The translations under genes and the position numbers were made by a program. From Peronospora farinosa (lineage: Eukaryota; Oomycota; Peronosporomycetes; Peronosporales; Peronosporaceae), in NCBI GenBank assembly GCA_947646735.1, contig CANTFK010000877.1, positions 1 through 64,000 on the forward strand: a stretch of 64,000 nt of DNA, written 5' to 3'. Below, piece by piece: positions 1-11,485 of this stretch; within the stretch, counting starts at the first letter, position 1, and the number at the start of each line of letters is the position of its first letter. A model generated the notes under the pieces. The model did no database searches. It was given only the letters and a program-made list of their open reading frames with translations, and was not told the origin of the DNA.

Positions 1-73
1 CGGGCCCAGCACCTGCCTACATATGTAATTGTTTATGTGTGTTAATACTATATGTGTAATGTAGCCCATTACA
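1..73 (-). mobile_element. 5' tip of a B/D-type LTR, cut by window edge
   Basis: Read on the minus strand, this begins TGTAATGGGCTACATTACAC at base 73. That is nearly the start of the LTR at 28,114 (TGTAATGGGCTAAATTACAC), and the similarity continues to the window edge through an ACATATGTAG-CAGGTGCT stretch. It abuts the gag fragment of another element at base 74, so one element was inserted into or joined to the other. The rest lies outside the window. Confidence 0.75.
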
Positions 74-277
74 CCAACTGAGCAACATGTTGCTCAGGAG
101 GACAATGCAAGAGATTGACCAGGGCTTGTTCACCAAGTCCCTGCGCCATATGCACTGCCAACTCCCTATGATGTTGGGAGAGGTGAGAGAAGTCACTCCA
201 GTCCATATTAAGGACCATGTCAACCACACGCACGCTCAGAGAGACGGGTCGTGGGAAGGACTACTAGTGCTACCAAG
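74..277 (-). pseudogene. Primer-binding site and gag N-terminus of an A-family Ty3/gypsy element (truncated)
   Basis: On the minus strand the LTR is followed by TGGTAGCACTAGTAGTCC (275 down to 258), the same primer-binding-like sequence as in the other elements here. An ATG at 206 opens a gag start whose residues (HLSQHH.ELA.HMAQGLGEQAL) match the gag start of element A at 20,864. The frame runs into a foreign LTR at base 73 after about 44 codons, so the gag is truncated. The plus-strand ORF over the same bases is a shadow. Confidence 0.7.
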
Positions 278-885
278 TGTAGACGGGCACTTCTATGAAG
301 TTGCCTCGTACTACGAGCACACACCTTATGCACAAGCGAGGAAGCGGTTATACCGTCTTACCTTCGCGTGCGAGGGTGGTTGGGAGGTTGGTTGACTGCT
401 TAAGCAGTCGTACCACCAGTTGCCTCTCGCTTAAGCGAGAGTGCAACGAACTTCTTAACACTTAGAACACCGACGTCACGCAGAAGTCTTTCAACTTCTC
501 GTGCGTGGTGTTGCTGTTTAAGGAATTCTAGACTGAGCTATATTTAATTAATTATAACTAAATATATGTTTAACTACTGATTGGCTATATATATATATAT
601 ATATATATAGATCGGATACGCGACTCTTTAGAAGCGTATCCGGTCGCATGATCTTAAATCTAGATTTAAGATCGCAACTGACGTCCTTCTGAGACGTCGT
701 GATGCCTAGCTTCAACTAGCGTCATCCCTTCTCATGTGAATCCATCAATGGATATCACATTCACGAGGGTGGATCACATTTGTGTATCGCACCCAAGTGA
801 CTGGTTAAAAGTAATCATGGATACTTTTAGACCAAACATTAAGTATATTACTTAATGTTTACGTGTAACTAGGTACCCTGTTACA
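278..885 (-). repeat. LTR of an A-family Ty3/gypsy element (5' LTR, minus orientation)
   Basis: Boundaries TGTAACAGGG (885) and TCTACA (278) are seen on the minus strand, and a primer-binding site follows immediately. The sequence aligns by eye over its length with the LTR at 20,212-20,814. Shared landmarks are CACTTGGGTGCGATACACAA, the CGTGAATGTGATATCCAT block, CAATCAGTAGTTAA and GCTTAAGCGAGAGGCAA. An (AT)n tract lies at about 587-608. The first 22 bases form an inverted repeat, TGTAAC...GTTACA. Confidence 0.75.
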
Positions 886-1400
886 CATGTGTAACATGCG
901 TTCGATGGAAGTCAAACAGCCAGCGCCAGAAAGGGTTAATGATTCCTACCCCCATTCCAAAGAAATGCTGGAAGTAGTGTCAATGGACTTCATTACTGGA
1001 CTACCCGTGTCGAAAGAGTATGATGCTATCTGCGTCGTCGTAGACAAGGTGTTAAAAAGGCCGATTTATGCACCAACGTATAGCACTGCCGATTCTTAAG
1101 ACACCGCAAAGTTGATTGTTGACGCCGTAGTCTGGCATCATGAACTTGCGGAAGGTAATTATCAGCAATCGGGATTCCAAATTGACGGCAATCTTCTGAA
1201 AATCTCTAGTGACCATAACGGGTGCCAAACTAAGCATGACGACCGTATGTTTTGGACTACGCCCGTAAGTTCTGGACTGCGACCGTGGCTTCGATTCGGC
1301 GATATGTCTCGGCCATAAAGTAGACTGTACATACCGAGGCTGCCGCGCAAGCCATTCTGCCGGAATGATATTCAAATACTGTCGCGAATTCGTTCAGTCG
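886..1400 (+). pseudogene. Decayed Ty3/gypsy integrase core fragment
   Basis: Frame 887-1099 contains SMDFITGLPVSKEYDAICVV, a recognisable start of the integrase catalytic core (first Asp in SMDF, then a degenerate VDK). The following frame (about 1,112-1,318) is eroded and carries no clean D-D-E continuation. It lies in the opposite orientation to the LTR beside it, so it belongs to another, older insertion. Nothing convincing is seen from about 1,400 to 1,708. Confidence 0.55.
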
Positions 1401-1708
1401 CCATGAATCGGTGCCACAGCACAATGATAGTCAACTTCCACTGAAAGTCGCTGCTTACAATGACATCGACATGCGCCTGGTTTTCAACCTCATAGAAGGA
1501 TCGACCACCAAACGATAAGTTGCCATTTGCTGGTCAACTCAATTTTCACGTTTCTTGACAGCCTTTTGACTATGATTGCGCTGTATCGACAAACAAAACA
1601 ATACCATCAACGAGGCAGAAATGATACTATAACTTGAAGGCTACATTTTACCATCTCACGTTCGACCACTCGACTAATGATCAGGTCGATTGGAATTTCC
1701 AAATGTAT

Positions 1709-4700
1709 TTAGATAAGCATATCATCGCCCTCATCGTCTTCACCATTTGTTACAGTAGTGAGACCCTGGGCTTTGTACAGGTCGGCAATCTGATTTCGAC
1801 AACAAGTAGCACAATAATAGTTGATCATAGAATGTTCAGTGATTGTAAAGAACCTCCAGCGTACCTGAGATGAGTTGGTCGCCTCCGTTGTCGTCTTGTC
1901 ATCACGGATGCGAATAAAGCGGGGAAAGCGTAGTGAAATACCCTTGTCCTTGGCAACGAGACCGATGGCTGCCGTGTACTTTGGCGAGATGGACAGATCT
2001 GCGCCTAAAATTTCCCACACACAACTTGCCTCAAACCAAACATCAGGCTTGCTTCCTTCACCAACAGCATAGTCACTAGGAGGCTTATCCACGACTTTCT
2101 CCTTCAGTTGATCGTAAAACTTCTTAAGCACTTCATCAGACAAACCAGTACCCAGCTTTGTAATTGGTTGGTACATTTCGGTGTCCGGATCATAGCAAGC
2201 TAGTAGATATGCACCGTATACACCAGTGCGCTTGCCACGTCCATGGAATGCACCAATCGGAACTAGGTCCACTGAGTCACCAATGCCGTCGAGATAATCC
2301 TTCTTCAGCTTTAACCACTTGTGAGAACGATTAGCAGGCTCGTAAGTTGCTTCCTTTTCGAGAGTTTTCACCATCAGGCCTTCACAGTTTTCGCGCACAG
2401 CCTCCTCCAAAAAATTACGGACCTTATCCACAGCTTCTTCCATCGCCTCGGGGTTATCTTTCACATCGACACTATCCTCTACATCTAATGAGGTCGCAAA
2501 TTCAAAGTTACCAGGATTCACCTCAAACATCTCACGCAGTTTTTCACGTCGTTTCGCTAATGGAGTGCCAAGGAACGATTCACCGTTGAGATACAGCAAG
2601 TCAAATGCGTAGATACACACAAAAACCTTGATATCCTCCAGCTTGACGTTCTGCAATTACGAAACGCAAAAAGTTAAACACGATCAAAGAACAACTGAAC
2701 TTTAGTAACGTACCTTTCGAGAACGTGTACTGAGAATCTGAAAGGGCAAACGCTTGTTCGTAGCACGATCAACGGCGACCACCTCTGTGTCAACAATACA
2801 ACTCTTGACAATGCCAGGCTTGGCAGCGTTTGAGATTGCCAGTTTGACATCAGGGAACCGCTCTGTAGAGTTCTCGAAGTTGCGAGAGAAAATGGCCATT
2901 TCTCCGGTTGAAAGTATGTGAATTTGTGCGCGTTCTCCATCATACTTGTACTCGCAAGTGAACGGTTTGCCTTCAAAACGATCGAACACCATCGCATACG
3001 CCTTGGTTGGACGAGCAAGCATGGGAGATACTGGCGTACCTGGTGTCAGCACACACTTCTCAGCAACCTTTGCAAAGTCCTTCACGCGAAGGAAAGGAGC
3101 CGAAGGGACATTCCTCTGCAGTTCGCAAAACGCTGCAACCAATGCGTTGTAGCTTGGACACTCCGCAAAGGCCTTCTTAACAAATGTTAGAGCCTCCTGC
3201 TGTTTTTCTTTGTCTTTGTAATCCTTGTCCGTCATGAACGCGTATGTCAACCCCATCAAAATCGACTTTTCTGCCAGTCCGATACGAAGCTTACCCTGAA
3301 GTCCACGAATAATGTACTTGGCCCCTTCTGCTGACTGTGCATCCTTATCTTGGGACTTCTTTTCCTTTTCACATTTTACCAGCAAGCCTTTGATAATCGA
3401 GCACTTTTGTTGTTGCGAGTTGTTTCCAGTCATCTTAGCGATCTTAACGAACTGGTCGTACACATGCTGGACGGTAAGTTCAGTACCCTTTGAAGAGGCC
3501 GGTGTAAGAGATGTAAATGACAACGTCTTTTGCTTTGAGCGTGCATTCTGTGCAACCTTACCAAGATCGCCCTCCTTGTGGTACATTTCCTTAATAAACT
3601 TGAGATTCGCACCTGTTGCTTCGCCGATAGCTTTCATGAGAATAGCATCACCAATACCAATCTTGAGGTTTTCAAAAGGCGGTGCCAGATCCACACACAC
3701 GCATAGATAGATACAAGCCAATAGATCGTCCGGTGAACGACGAATGACATCTCGGAAGAACGTCGTCAGTAGATCCTGGATAACAAGACGGCCAGTAACT
3801 TCTTCAATCTTTGCAAACAAGTGAGCTAGAGCACAATAAGGAGTCTTCCGAACATCGTTGCTCTCGTCTTCCTGCTTTAACGTAACATCGTCGATTTCTT
3901 TCTTGATGTTTGTCTCCTTCTTATCGTCCATTGGGGACGATTTTATACCCTTTCTCGCCTTCTTCGAGACGGGAGTGAAAAAAATAGTCTTTGATGCTGC
4001 TGTGACTGTCTTTCTCTCGGCTAAAGAAGCAATCTTCTTCATGTCAACATTGTCAACCTCGTCAACCTCGTCAACCTCTTTTTTCTCATCCTTTTCGTTC
4101 TTCTCCTTGTTCTTCTTTGTCTTCTCATTCTTCTTAATACTCTTCTTATCCTTCAGAACCATCTCCATCGCCTTCTCGACATTCTCTGAAATTGACACTG
4201 GCGACGTCATGTCAATCACCTCATTCTTCTTCACTTTCTTATCGTTAGTACTGATGGGTAAATCCATGTCACTGTCTTCGTCCTCCTCCTCTACTATACA
4301 TTGCCGCAGTCGATGACGTCCAGCTGCTCACAAATGTCAATACCCTGTCAGTATATGTAAGACGCCACTTCATATTCAGCCAGTAGCAAAGCAATACGTA
4401 CGCTTTGTCGTGCTCTTTACTTCCTTCTCTTCTTCTTCTTCTTCTTCTTCTTCTTCTTCTTCTTCTTCTTCTTCTTCGTTAGCGTCTTGCTTTTCATCGT
4501 CCTCTGGCTCTTCCTCCATCTGTTGTTCTACTTCTTGTTCTTTTTCCATTTTCTTTTTCTTCTTCTCCTCTTGAGCTGTATTTTTTCGTTTCTTCACTGT
4601 TTTAACGAAAGATTCGGCAGGTATCTCAGTGTCATCATCATCTGCAAGTTTACGTTTCTTGGGTAAAGACGTCTCTTCTGTATTTCCACCAAAGAATGAC

Positions 4701-4747
4701 TTGATAGAGCGCTGCGTCTTGGCAGCAGCCGCTGCTTTCTTCCCCAT
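1709..4747 (-). CDS. LIG1: DNA ligase I (ATP-dependent, replicative), four exons
   Basis: Nuclear ATP-dependent ligase that seals Okazaki fragments and excision-repair nicks. Proposed exons are 4747-4402, 4293-2714, 2650-1865 and 1789-1709. Junctions are phase-consistent and give about 930 aa, close to animal LIG1. The start is the ATG before KKAAAAAKTQRSIKSFFGG, which places a PCNA-binding PIP box (QRSIKSFF) at the N-terminus as in the family. Then come a Lys/Glu-rich region with a poly-Glu run, the DNA-binding domain, and the nucleotidyltransferase with motif I EYKYDGERAQ (catalytic Lys near residue 565, bases 2945-2947). Motif III FSRNFE, EGLMVKTLE and HKWLKLKKDYL follow. The OB fold ends in RFIRIRDDKTTTEATNS, with a short acidic tail. 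The first 3' splice site could also lie 3 bases downstream. Divergent from RNASEH2B. Family assignment is secure; splice sites are inferred. Confidence 0.95.
4422..4480 (-). repeat. Poly-Glu-coding trinucleotide tract in LIG1 exon 1
   Basis: A (CTT)n tract on the plus strand encodes an uninterrupted Glu run (about 17 residues) in the disordered N-terminal extension of the ligase. It is a coding microsatellite and so probably length-polymorphic. Confidence 0.85.
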
Positions 4748-4868
4748 TTCGATCCAAGCTTTTTTACGAATGAGCTCAACCAAACATTTTTGGCGCGTAC
4801 AATTCAGATGACTACCATACTTCTGATTCGACTTTTTTGTTATAACCGCTATAAACTTATACATAAAA
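4748..4868. promoter_or_regulatory. Shared divergent promoter of LIG1 and RNASEH2B
   Basis: Only 121 bp separate the two ATGs. The interval contains CTTTTTTACG and TTTTTTGTTATAACCGC stretches and no recognisable TATA box in a fixed position. Both genes must be driven from here or from overlapping 5' sequence, so co-regulation is likely but is an inference. Confidence 0.6.
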
Positions 4869-5996
4869 ATGTCCTTAGTCCTGTCAAAAACCTCTGTAAA
4901 TATAAATGATCCTGTAGAAATACATGTCTACTATTCTACTCTTTATGGCGACAGAGTCTGTAGTGCTGCTCAAATTAATTTGGCGGGAACTTCAAAAATG
5001 GGTCGCAAGCTCTTGACGCTCGTGCCGTCGGCACTGCCGTCCGCGACCAGTTTGGGGCGTTTCCACTCGGACGCAACGGACGTGCCCTTCCTGTCTATTG
5101 TACTCTGGACCTCTTGCTCCGTTGGCGACTCGACACGTACGCGGCAGTTGGCTCTGGACAAGGACAAGTGTCGTCTGCTGGAGCTGCAGCGTCTGCAGCC
5201 ATTAGAAGGCACACGCAGCTGGTTTGTAGGCAGCACTGTCATACAGGACGGCGAAGTGATGGTCTTCTCTCCCATGGATGAGCTCTTTGTATTGCTGGAC
5301 GCCGCATGGCCTCAGCGCATGAGGTTTTCATCAGTCTTTGACCTATTGACGACAGCGAGCAATACGTGGCTCTTGAAACTCTCGACATTGTGTGAGAAGA
5401 TAACAAACATTTGTGATGTCCAAGTGATGGATGGAGACGATGGTGTAGAGAATCTTTATATAAAGATCAATGAGAACAAGACGATGGACTGGTTAAGGAA
5501 AAAGGTGGAGAAAGTGGCTAAAGTGCTGCTGAGACAGGAACAGGACCGAGTTACTAAAGCTGCAAATGCAGCAGCATTTGATGAGCATGTGAATGTATTA
5601 GGACAGAAACAGGAGAAGAAAGAGGAGGAAGAGCAAGGTGTTGCTCTTTATTATCGACAAGCAATTGATATTGTGGGAAATTATCTGATGGATGAGTGGA
5701 TTGACTTGCTCTGCACTGAGTTCAAGTACGTTGTTAATTGTGTTTATAAGGTAAGAGTAACAACTAAGTTTTTTCTGGCTTTTGTGGACAGAGTGGAGAA
5801 GGAGGTCAAAGCTGTTGCAAAAGTGGCGGCTGGATCGATCGATACGTTCAAGCGGTACGACCGACGTGAAGCCATAGACAACGCGACCAAACGTCCGACA
5901 CTTGCCACTGGAAATGGTGCCAAGAAAAAGAGCAAGTTGGCCAATGTAGATCGATCCGGGATGAAATCGCTGACGTCGTTTTTTGGTAAGAAATAG
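4869..5996 (+). CDS. RNASEH2B: Ribonuclease H2 subunit B
   Basis: Non-catalytic subunit of the heterotrimeric RNase H2, which removes ribonucleotides and RNA-DNA hybrids and docks the enzyme on PCNA. The 375-aa frame shows the triple-barrel part (RSWFVGSTVIQDGEVMVFSP, MDELFVLLDAAWPQ) and the helical wHTH part (DVQVMDGD, then LRKKVEKVAKVLL and VGNYLMDEWIDLL). It ends in a PIP box, MKSLTSFFGKK, very like the C-terminus of animal RNASEH2B. The ATG chosen is the first in frame. A 66-bp GT...CAG segment at 5726-5791 can be removed without changing frame (TEFK joins VEKEVK) and is probably an intron, giving 353 aa. The sequence is somewhat longer than animal homologues. It pairs head-to-head with DNA ligase I, which acts in the same repair pathway. 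Confidence 0.88.
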   Translation: MSLVLSKTSVNINDPVEIHVYYSTLYGDRVCSAAQINLAGTSKMGRKLLTLVPSALPSATSLGRFHSDATDVPFLSIVLWTSCSVGDSTRTRQLALDKDKCRLLELQRLQPLEGTRSWFVGSTVIQDGEVMVFSPMDELFVLLDAAWPQRMRFSSVFDLLTTASNTWLLKLSTLCEKITNICDVQVMDGDDGVENLYIKINENKTMDWLRKKVEKVAKVLLRQEQDRVTKAANAAAFDEHVNVLGQKQEKKEEEEQGVALYYRQAIDIVGNYLMDEWIDLLCTEFKYVVNCVYKVRVTTKFFLAFVDRVEKEVKAVAKVAAGSIDTFKRYDRREAIDNATKRPTLATGNGAKKKSKLANVDRSGMKSLTSFFGKK

Positions 5997-6438
5997 CCTT
6001 GGAGCATGCTTCTTGGCAAAGCAATAGCTTTAGCGAATTTACATTTTAAAGCTGTCTATCGCTCATAGTCGGGATCGACAGCAGCTAAAGCTTCGTCACC
6101 CACCACGATAGTAATCGGTGGACAGCCAGGATCGTATGAGGTCAAGCCATCACCTAAGCATCCTTTTTGTCCAAGCAAGCTCCATCACGACTGCAACGAC
6201 AAAAGGCTTCGCAGTTGTGGCTTCAGCTTCCTTCATTTCTTGGAGTACCTGCAATCGCATGACTTCAAACGATGCAGCACTACAAAGTTCAAGTCCAAGC
6301 AATCACAGCGCACGTATTCATACTTATCACCTCCATTTGCGATTTATTCAGACACCTTCCTGATACCAACGTCACTATGGTATTCTATGATCCACATAAA
6401 CGTGACTCGCTAGACTCATCAATTCGGCATCATCCGCA
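5997..6438. other. Intergenic 3' region between converging genes, possible extra minus-strand exons
   Basis: This separates the stops of RNASEH2B and the PHD/bromodomain gene. On the minus strand there are open stretches after good acceptors: a segment after TTGCAG near 6,252 reads VLQEMKEAEATTAKPF, and a frame ending at 6,062 reads CPPITIVVGDEALAAVDPDYER before a stop. They could be extra 3' exons or a small separate gene, but no complete model could be built. Confidence 0.3.
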
Positions 6439-9400
6439 TTATGTAGTCAATGATGGAGCAATGGATTCTTTGTACAGGCGTTCAAATCCGGCTGACAAAA
6501 TATCAGCTGCCCGTGCGATGCCCGATCCATCGTCATTGAAAAGCTTGCAGTTTGACCACATCAGTCGAATATCGTTGGCGAAGAGCGTAGAATCCAACTC
6601 ATTGACACCATCCGCCACGGTGTTGCTATCTACGTTATACGCACCCTTCTTCAACTTGTTCTCAATCGTTGATAGATCCATCGGTTGCTTTACCACTCGC
6701 GTATACATCGGAACATTTTCCACGGGAGAGAGGAACTGCTTTGAAAATGGATGTGACTGCAAGCACTGAACAATTTTCAGACACTTGTCCAACAAATTTT
6801 TCTCCGAAGCCACAGCAACGGCATATGCATCGAACCGCGACGGTTTCTTACACTCGTTGCACTGCCAATCACCTTCAGGAAGATCAGTCTCGGTCATGTG
6901 CAAGCACTTTAAGTGGAAGGAACGCGGGCACTTATCACAACATACCAGATCGCCAGCCCCCTGGCAAACCTCACAGTAGTCCAAGTTCGCGTCCAGTTCA
7001 CTTTCCGAGCCACCTCCCTCTTCATCGTTCTCCTTGTCTTCCTTTTCATTTGTCTCGACTGCAATCTGTTCGTCGTCGCTTTTACCTCGCTTATCTCGCT
7101 TTGGGGGTCGACCTCTTCCCCTTTTGGGAGGCTCGGTTCTTTTACGTTGTTGTGGCCCCTTCTTTCCTGCTCGCGAAGTTATTAAAGCTGGAGCAACCGC
7201 ATCATCAATTTTTTTGCGGGAACGCCCTGGTACACGATGCGATGGCAGATGTGGCGGTGTCTGTGATGATTGATTTTCATTTGTACCAGTCTGGAGGGCG
7301 CTTTCCTTGCCACGGCCATTCAGCTTCGAACTACGCTGGTGTTGACGCTGACCTCCATTTCGCTGTTCACTTGCAGCACTTTCATTGCAATGAGGCGCCC
7401 GAAAAACATCTCGTGACGTCATGTTATGTGAGTCACGTGGCTCCGGAGTGGCCTCATTGTCGCTTTCATTAGCTTTCCGCCTCACTACCTGACTCCCTGT
7501 GATAGCACCGAAGCTCGAGCATCTACGAGGCGGGCTATCATCCGAGTTCATGGAGCTAGTATATAACTGATCTCGGGCTTGACGGCATCTGTCCGCAATC
7601 CCGCGTGCATGGTACACCAGGGAAGTTGCTTCCGTTTCAGTATCATTCAAGCCTGTCGCGTTTCCACTCGGTCCATTGTTGCCTGCAATATCATTTGGAA
7701 CGTAGCTTGATTTACTCTGGCTGTAAGTACTATCCTTGCTAAACTGACTTCTCACATCAGAGGCCACCAAGTCTGGTGGGGCTCCGCCTTGATTCAACGA
7801 GCTCAACAAGTGGACCAGGGACTTCTCCGACTCGGAACAATTCAAAATGGTCGACGCTGATGGTAATTCCATGAAGCCTGGTGACGCGACTCGAGCAGCA
7901 ACTCGACGATCAGCGACTGTTGCACCATCACCAACTACAGAGAGACAATCGGCAGAAGTGTCGTTTTCTGCTCGTTTCCGAGTAACGGGGTACCGAGGTG
8001 AATGCATTTGTTGTGTCTGCATACCGGAAGGCTGCATACTCAAAGCCTGAACGCCAGAAGTCTGCATTCTGGGAGGCAGCAGGTTGGAAGCATGCATACT
8101 GGTTGCTTGCGTGCTTGACATTTGCACACTGTAAGACTGGACATTGTAGCCGTAATCACTACGGCTGTTTTGCGGATAATGCTTGTACTCAGATTGCAGA
8201 GGCTGCACTAGTCGGCGTCCATCATGCACTGATTCTGTCTCCGGCCTCCGAGCAGAGTGTCCGTCGTTTTGAACATGGGGACGGTCTGTCGCTGGAGATG
8301 TAGGCGGATACTGTGCGTATTGACGACTTTTGTTACTGCTTTCAACAGCACCATGTCCTAAACGCCCCTCGGGCACGATTGAAGCAACGGCAGCAGTAGC
8401 ACGTTCATCACTCATCGCACTCACTGAACCCCGTCCACTACGACGCAGCGTGTCGAGAAGATAACATTTGTACTTGTAGACTTTCCTCTTCTTTTCCGCT
8501 CTGCAAAGAGTGCACGGACATCCGTGTGCGCAAACCAAGCAACGCAGCAAGCGTCGATTGGGTGTAGCGCCATTCCTGCCCACAAACAACGCTTCCAACC
8601 GCACCCTGTAAACACTGCGAAGATGTTCCCGACACAGCGAGTGGTTCTCGTCTGCATGTGGGCAAAAGTTTACAACAGGCACATACTGCTTCTCTTTCAC
8701 TCCACACAAATGACACAACCCCTTCGCCACAAAGTTGGCTTCCCGATCGAGAATCAAGTCCTCCATAGCCACCGCGAACGCATCGTGTAGCACACTCTCA
8801 TCTAGATTCACTTGCTCTCTCAGCATCTTCTCCACTCGCGGAGGCAACTTTTTGTCTCTCTTGTAGTCCTCAGTCATCTTTCCCGAAGGTCCTTCCACCT
8901 TTCCACCTTGATACATTTTTCCAGTAGACATCTCCATCGCTTTAATGCCTTGACCCTGAATAAATCTCCCCTGCTGATACCCTCCATCTATCGTTCTCCC
9001 TTGATACACTACAGCTCCATCTGCTGTACTTCCTTGATACACTACATCTCTTTCCATCAATCTTCCTTGATAAGCTGCCATATGGTCCATTCTTCTACTT
9101 TGAATCATTCTCGTCTGATAAGAACTATATTTGTCCATCATTCTTCCTTGGTACTTTACTGCTTCGTCATCTCTTGCTGTATTTCCCATTGCTTCAGAAG
9201 CAGTCCTAATTACCCCTTCATAAGGTGTCACTACATCCATAGATTCTCTTGCTTGAACTTGTTCAATAGACTTCTTTAAACCTCTTCCTTGATACACACC
9301 AGAGCGTTCTCCTGCACGTGTTGTAACTTGAACATGTGATAATAAAGTACTAGTTCCCTCATATCCCGCAGGATATTGCTGAGGACATTGTATCACTGTT

Positions 9401-9728
9401 TCTTGTGATTTCATCGACGTTTGAAAAGTCCCTCTCTCGTGCCCATTTAAAGCTGATGACGTGGCAGTTGTCGTCATCTCACTTGATGATGTAACAACTG
9501 TCGTATGAATGTATCCATCTGATGTCTTGCCTTTGCTCAGTATTGCTTCCATCCAGACTTCATTAGGAGGAGGAAGTATCAAGCGCTGTCGCTTCTGTTC
9601 AATAGATAGGATAAATATATATATAAAGTTATAGAGACATGAGAATCATAAGAACAATAAAGAGAAGAAAGACATTTACTTTTACGTCGTACCTTATCCC
9701 TACGGTTTTGTATCGTTTCATGATACAT
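6439..9728 (-). CDS. Chromatin-associated protein: zf-4CXXC_R1-like zinc region, AT-hook, PHD finger, bromodomain
   Basis: Proposed exons are 9728-9693 (MYHETIQNRRDK) and 9594-6439, joined in phase across a 98-bp intron (GTACG...GAACAG), giving about 1063 aa. The N-terminal third has degenerate YQGR repeats. Around residues 300-410 is a Cys/His cluster (CHLCGVKEKQY, then CPHADENHSLCREH, CLVCAHGCPCTLCR) resembling the zf-4CXXC_R1 family. A Met/Gln/Ser-rich linker follows, then an AT-hook (KRGRGRPPKRDKRG). A PHD finger (CEVCQGAGDLVCCDKCPRSF, residues about 880-930) and a bromodomain (PMYTRVVKQPMDLSTIENKL, with the acetyl-lysine Asn in SNCKLFND) end the protein. Predicted to be nuclear and to read histone methyl and acetyl marks. 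The exact orthologue is not recognised. Exon 1 is inferred from splice signals. Confidence 0.85.
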
Positions 9729-9752
9729 TCTCCCCGTAAATTTAATCCAAAT

Positions 9753-9812
<60 letters not shown>
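9753..9812 (+). repeat. (GTC)20 trinucleotide microsatellite
   Basis: Sixty bases of uninterrupted GTC lie just upstream of the proposed ATG (9728, minus strand) of the PHD/bromodomain gene, hence in its 5' leader. On the minus strand it reads (GAC)n in frame with the ATG, but no upstream ATG opens that frame, so a poly-Asp extension is not supported. Confidence 0.95.
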
Positions 9813-9813
<1 letters not shown>

Positions 9814-11485
9814 AAGGGTTTTTCAAATTTGGTCCTTCACGCTGGCGTGAAATAAACGTGAGGATTAATATCTTGTAAAAGACAATATGAAAAGGGTGTC
9901 TAGTACTAGATCAAAGAGGGACAGACCTCCCATCTTCTTTTGGTGCTTAAAATTCAATTTGTGACGCGTTTGTCTTGTCGGTAATAACAACAACATGAAC
10001 AACTCGATAGCAACAAGTTTGATCACAATTAAAAGTATACATATGCAAAGGATTATTCATGTATACAACTAATGTTATTGTGCATTCGTTTCCTGGTCAA
10101 AACCTAGTGATGCTGCCAACTTGACAATAGTTTTAGACCTGAAATATCGTCGATAGGCTTCATAAATAGTAGCTCATCATTGTAAAACAAGTTTGTTTTG
10201 TTGCTTTCTCAAAACGACGTAGACTTTCTGTATGTAAGCTTATCTGTAACATTGTCCATTGCACATGTAAGAGCAAAAGTTCTTGGAGTAGAGCTTGCAC
10301 ATCTTGACAATTTGCGCATCGATCGTACACATCTTAAAGATGCGCAATGACGATGCGTAATTTGTTTAGGTTGAGTTTTTTAACGGTCTAGCACCAGTAT
10401 ATAGTACTACCAAATACTTACTATGGGCCAGGGACACACTGACAGATACATGGTCGCGAAATGATAACGAGAACAGATATTCTCTGTACCCATCTACGTG
10501 GATAACGAGGTAAATAAATAGCATCAGCCGTCCACAATTTCTCCATTTTAAAGGGTAGTGCATGATCACAACATATGATCACGTATATGGCGATTCACCA
10601 CCACTAGTCCTTGGCGTATTACTACTACCACCTGAGCAAAAACTAAAGCAAGCAGCTTCCTTCGCGTCGTTTGCAGCAAAATTACCCATATAAGTGTTAT
10701 CTTTGTCTTTTACTGTTTACCCTGCTGGTGTGGGGGGGGGCGACAACCGTGATCTAAATCCCAACGCTTGTTATGCCACCACTAATCAATGGATTGCAGC
10801 TCTTTCGAACGTCTCGTTTGTAAGCTGAATCAGCTTTCTACGGATAAGTCCCATACTTGTTAAGACCGTCTGTACTTTTCCACTTACCTATAAGAACCCT
10901 TTGACAAATGAGCGAGCACCCTCCACCCATGCATTAACAAGTTCCTGCAATTCTCCGTTCCGCCTCCTAGTCGCCGGCCCGTTCGCCAAGCGAATTCCGG
11001 TCCCACCAAGCGAATCCCCTAGAACGTGATCTTGACCGTTCGATTTCGAACGAAGCTGCATGTCACGGATCAGTCGTCTTGGACAGCTGGTTTGGTTTCC
11101 TGCCTCACTTTCAAGGCGCCACCTGCCCCCCTGTATGTGCTCCGATTTAGTCTCACATGCCCACGTGCCCTTTTGAGGTGTCACCCTTGAAGCCCGTTAA
11201 GTTGAGCCATCAGAATGAGCTAGTGCATAGGAGAACGATGTAGTCATGGCAAAAGATCAGGCGATTTTCCTCACAGACATATCTTGAATAAGCATAAAAT
11301 TTAGTAGACAGTATGATCATTATCATACCTGCAAGAACTCTAATAAATTTCGGTTTCTGAATACAGTCAAACTGGAATAAACAACTCAAAACTGTGGTTA
11401 AAGGCCATTAAGTTGGTCGTCTTACTCAAACGGGACGACATATGCACTGCAAATCTCGACTTCTAATCTCACTTTTTATCTCTAG
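9813..11485. other. Gene-poor intergenic region
   Basis: AT-rich sequence with no convincing ORF. Visible landmarks are a G9 run at about 10,732-10,740 and a GC-richer patch at 10,900-11,180 whose minus-strand ORF (98 aa) has no recognisable domain. No RNA gene was recognised. Confidence 0.6.

Noticed and set aside
87..395. Plus-strand ORF (102 aa) and its look-alike at 20,654-20,956 on the minus strand
   Set aside because: The two resemble each other only because both are antisense shadows of the LTR/PBS/gag start of A-family elements. They run through LTR and primer-binding sequence and show no protein features.
9629..9826. Minus-strand ORF with a poly-Thr run
   Set aside because: It is another frame of the (GAC)n repeat. 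The frame that splices in phase to the PHD/bromodomain exon starts at the ATG at 9,728.
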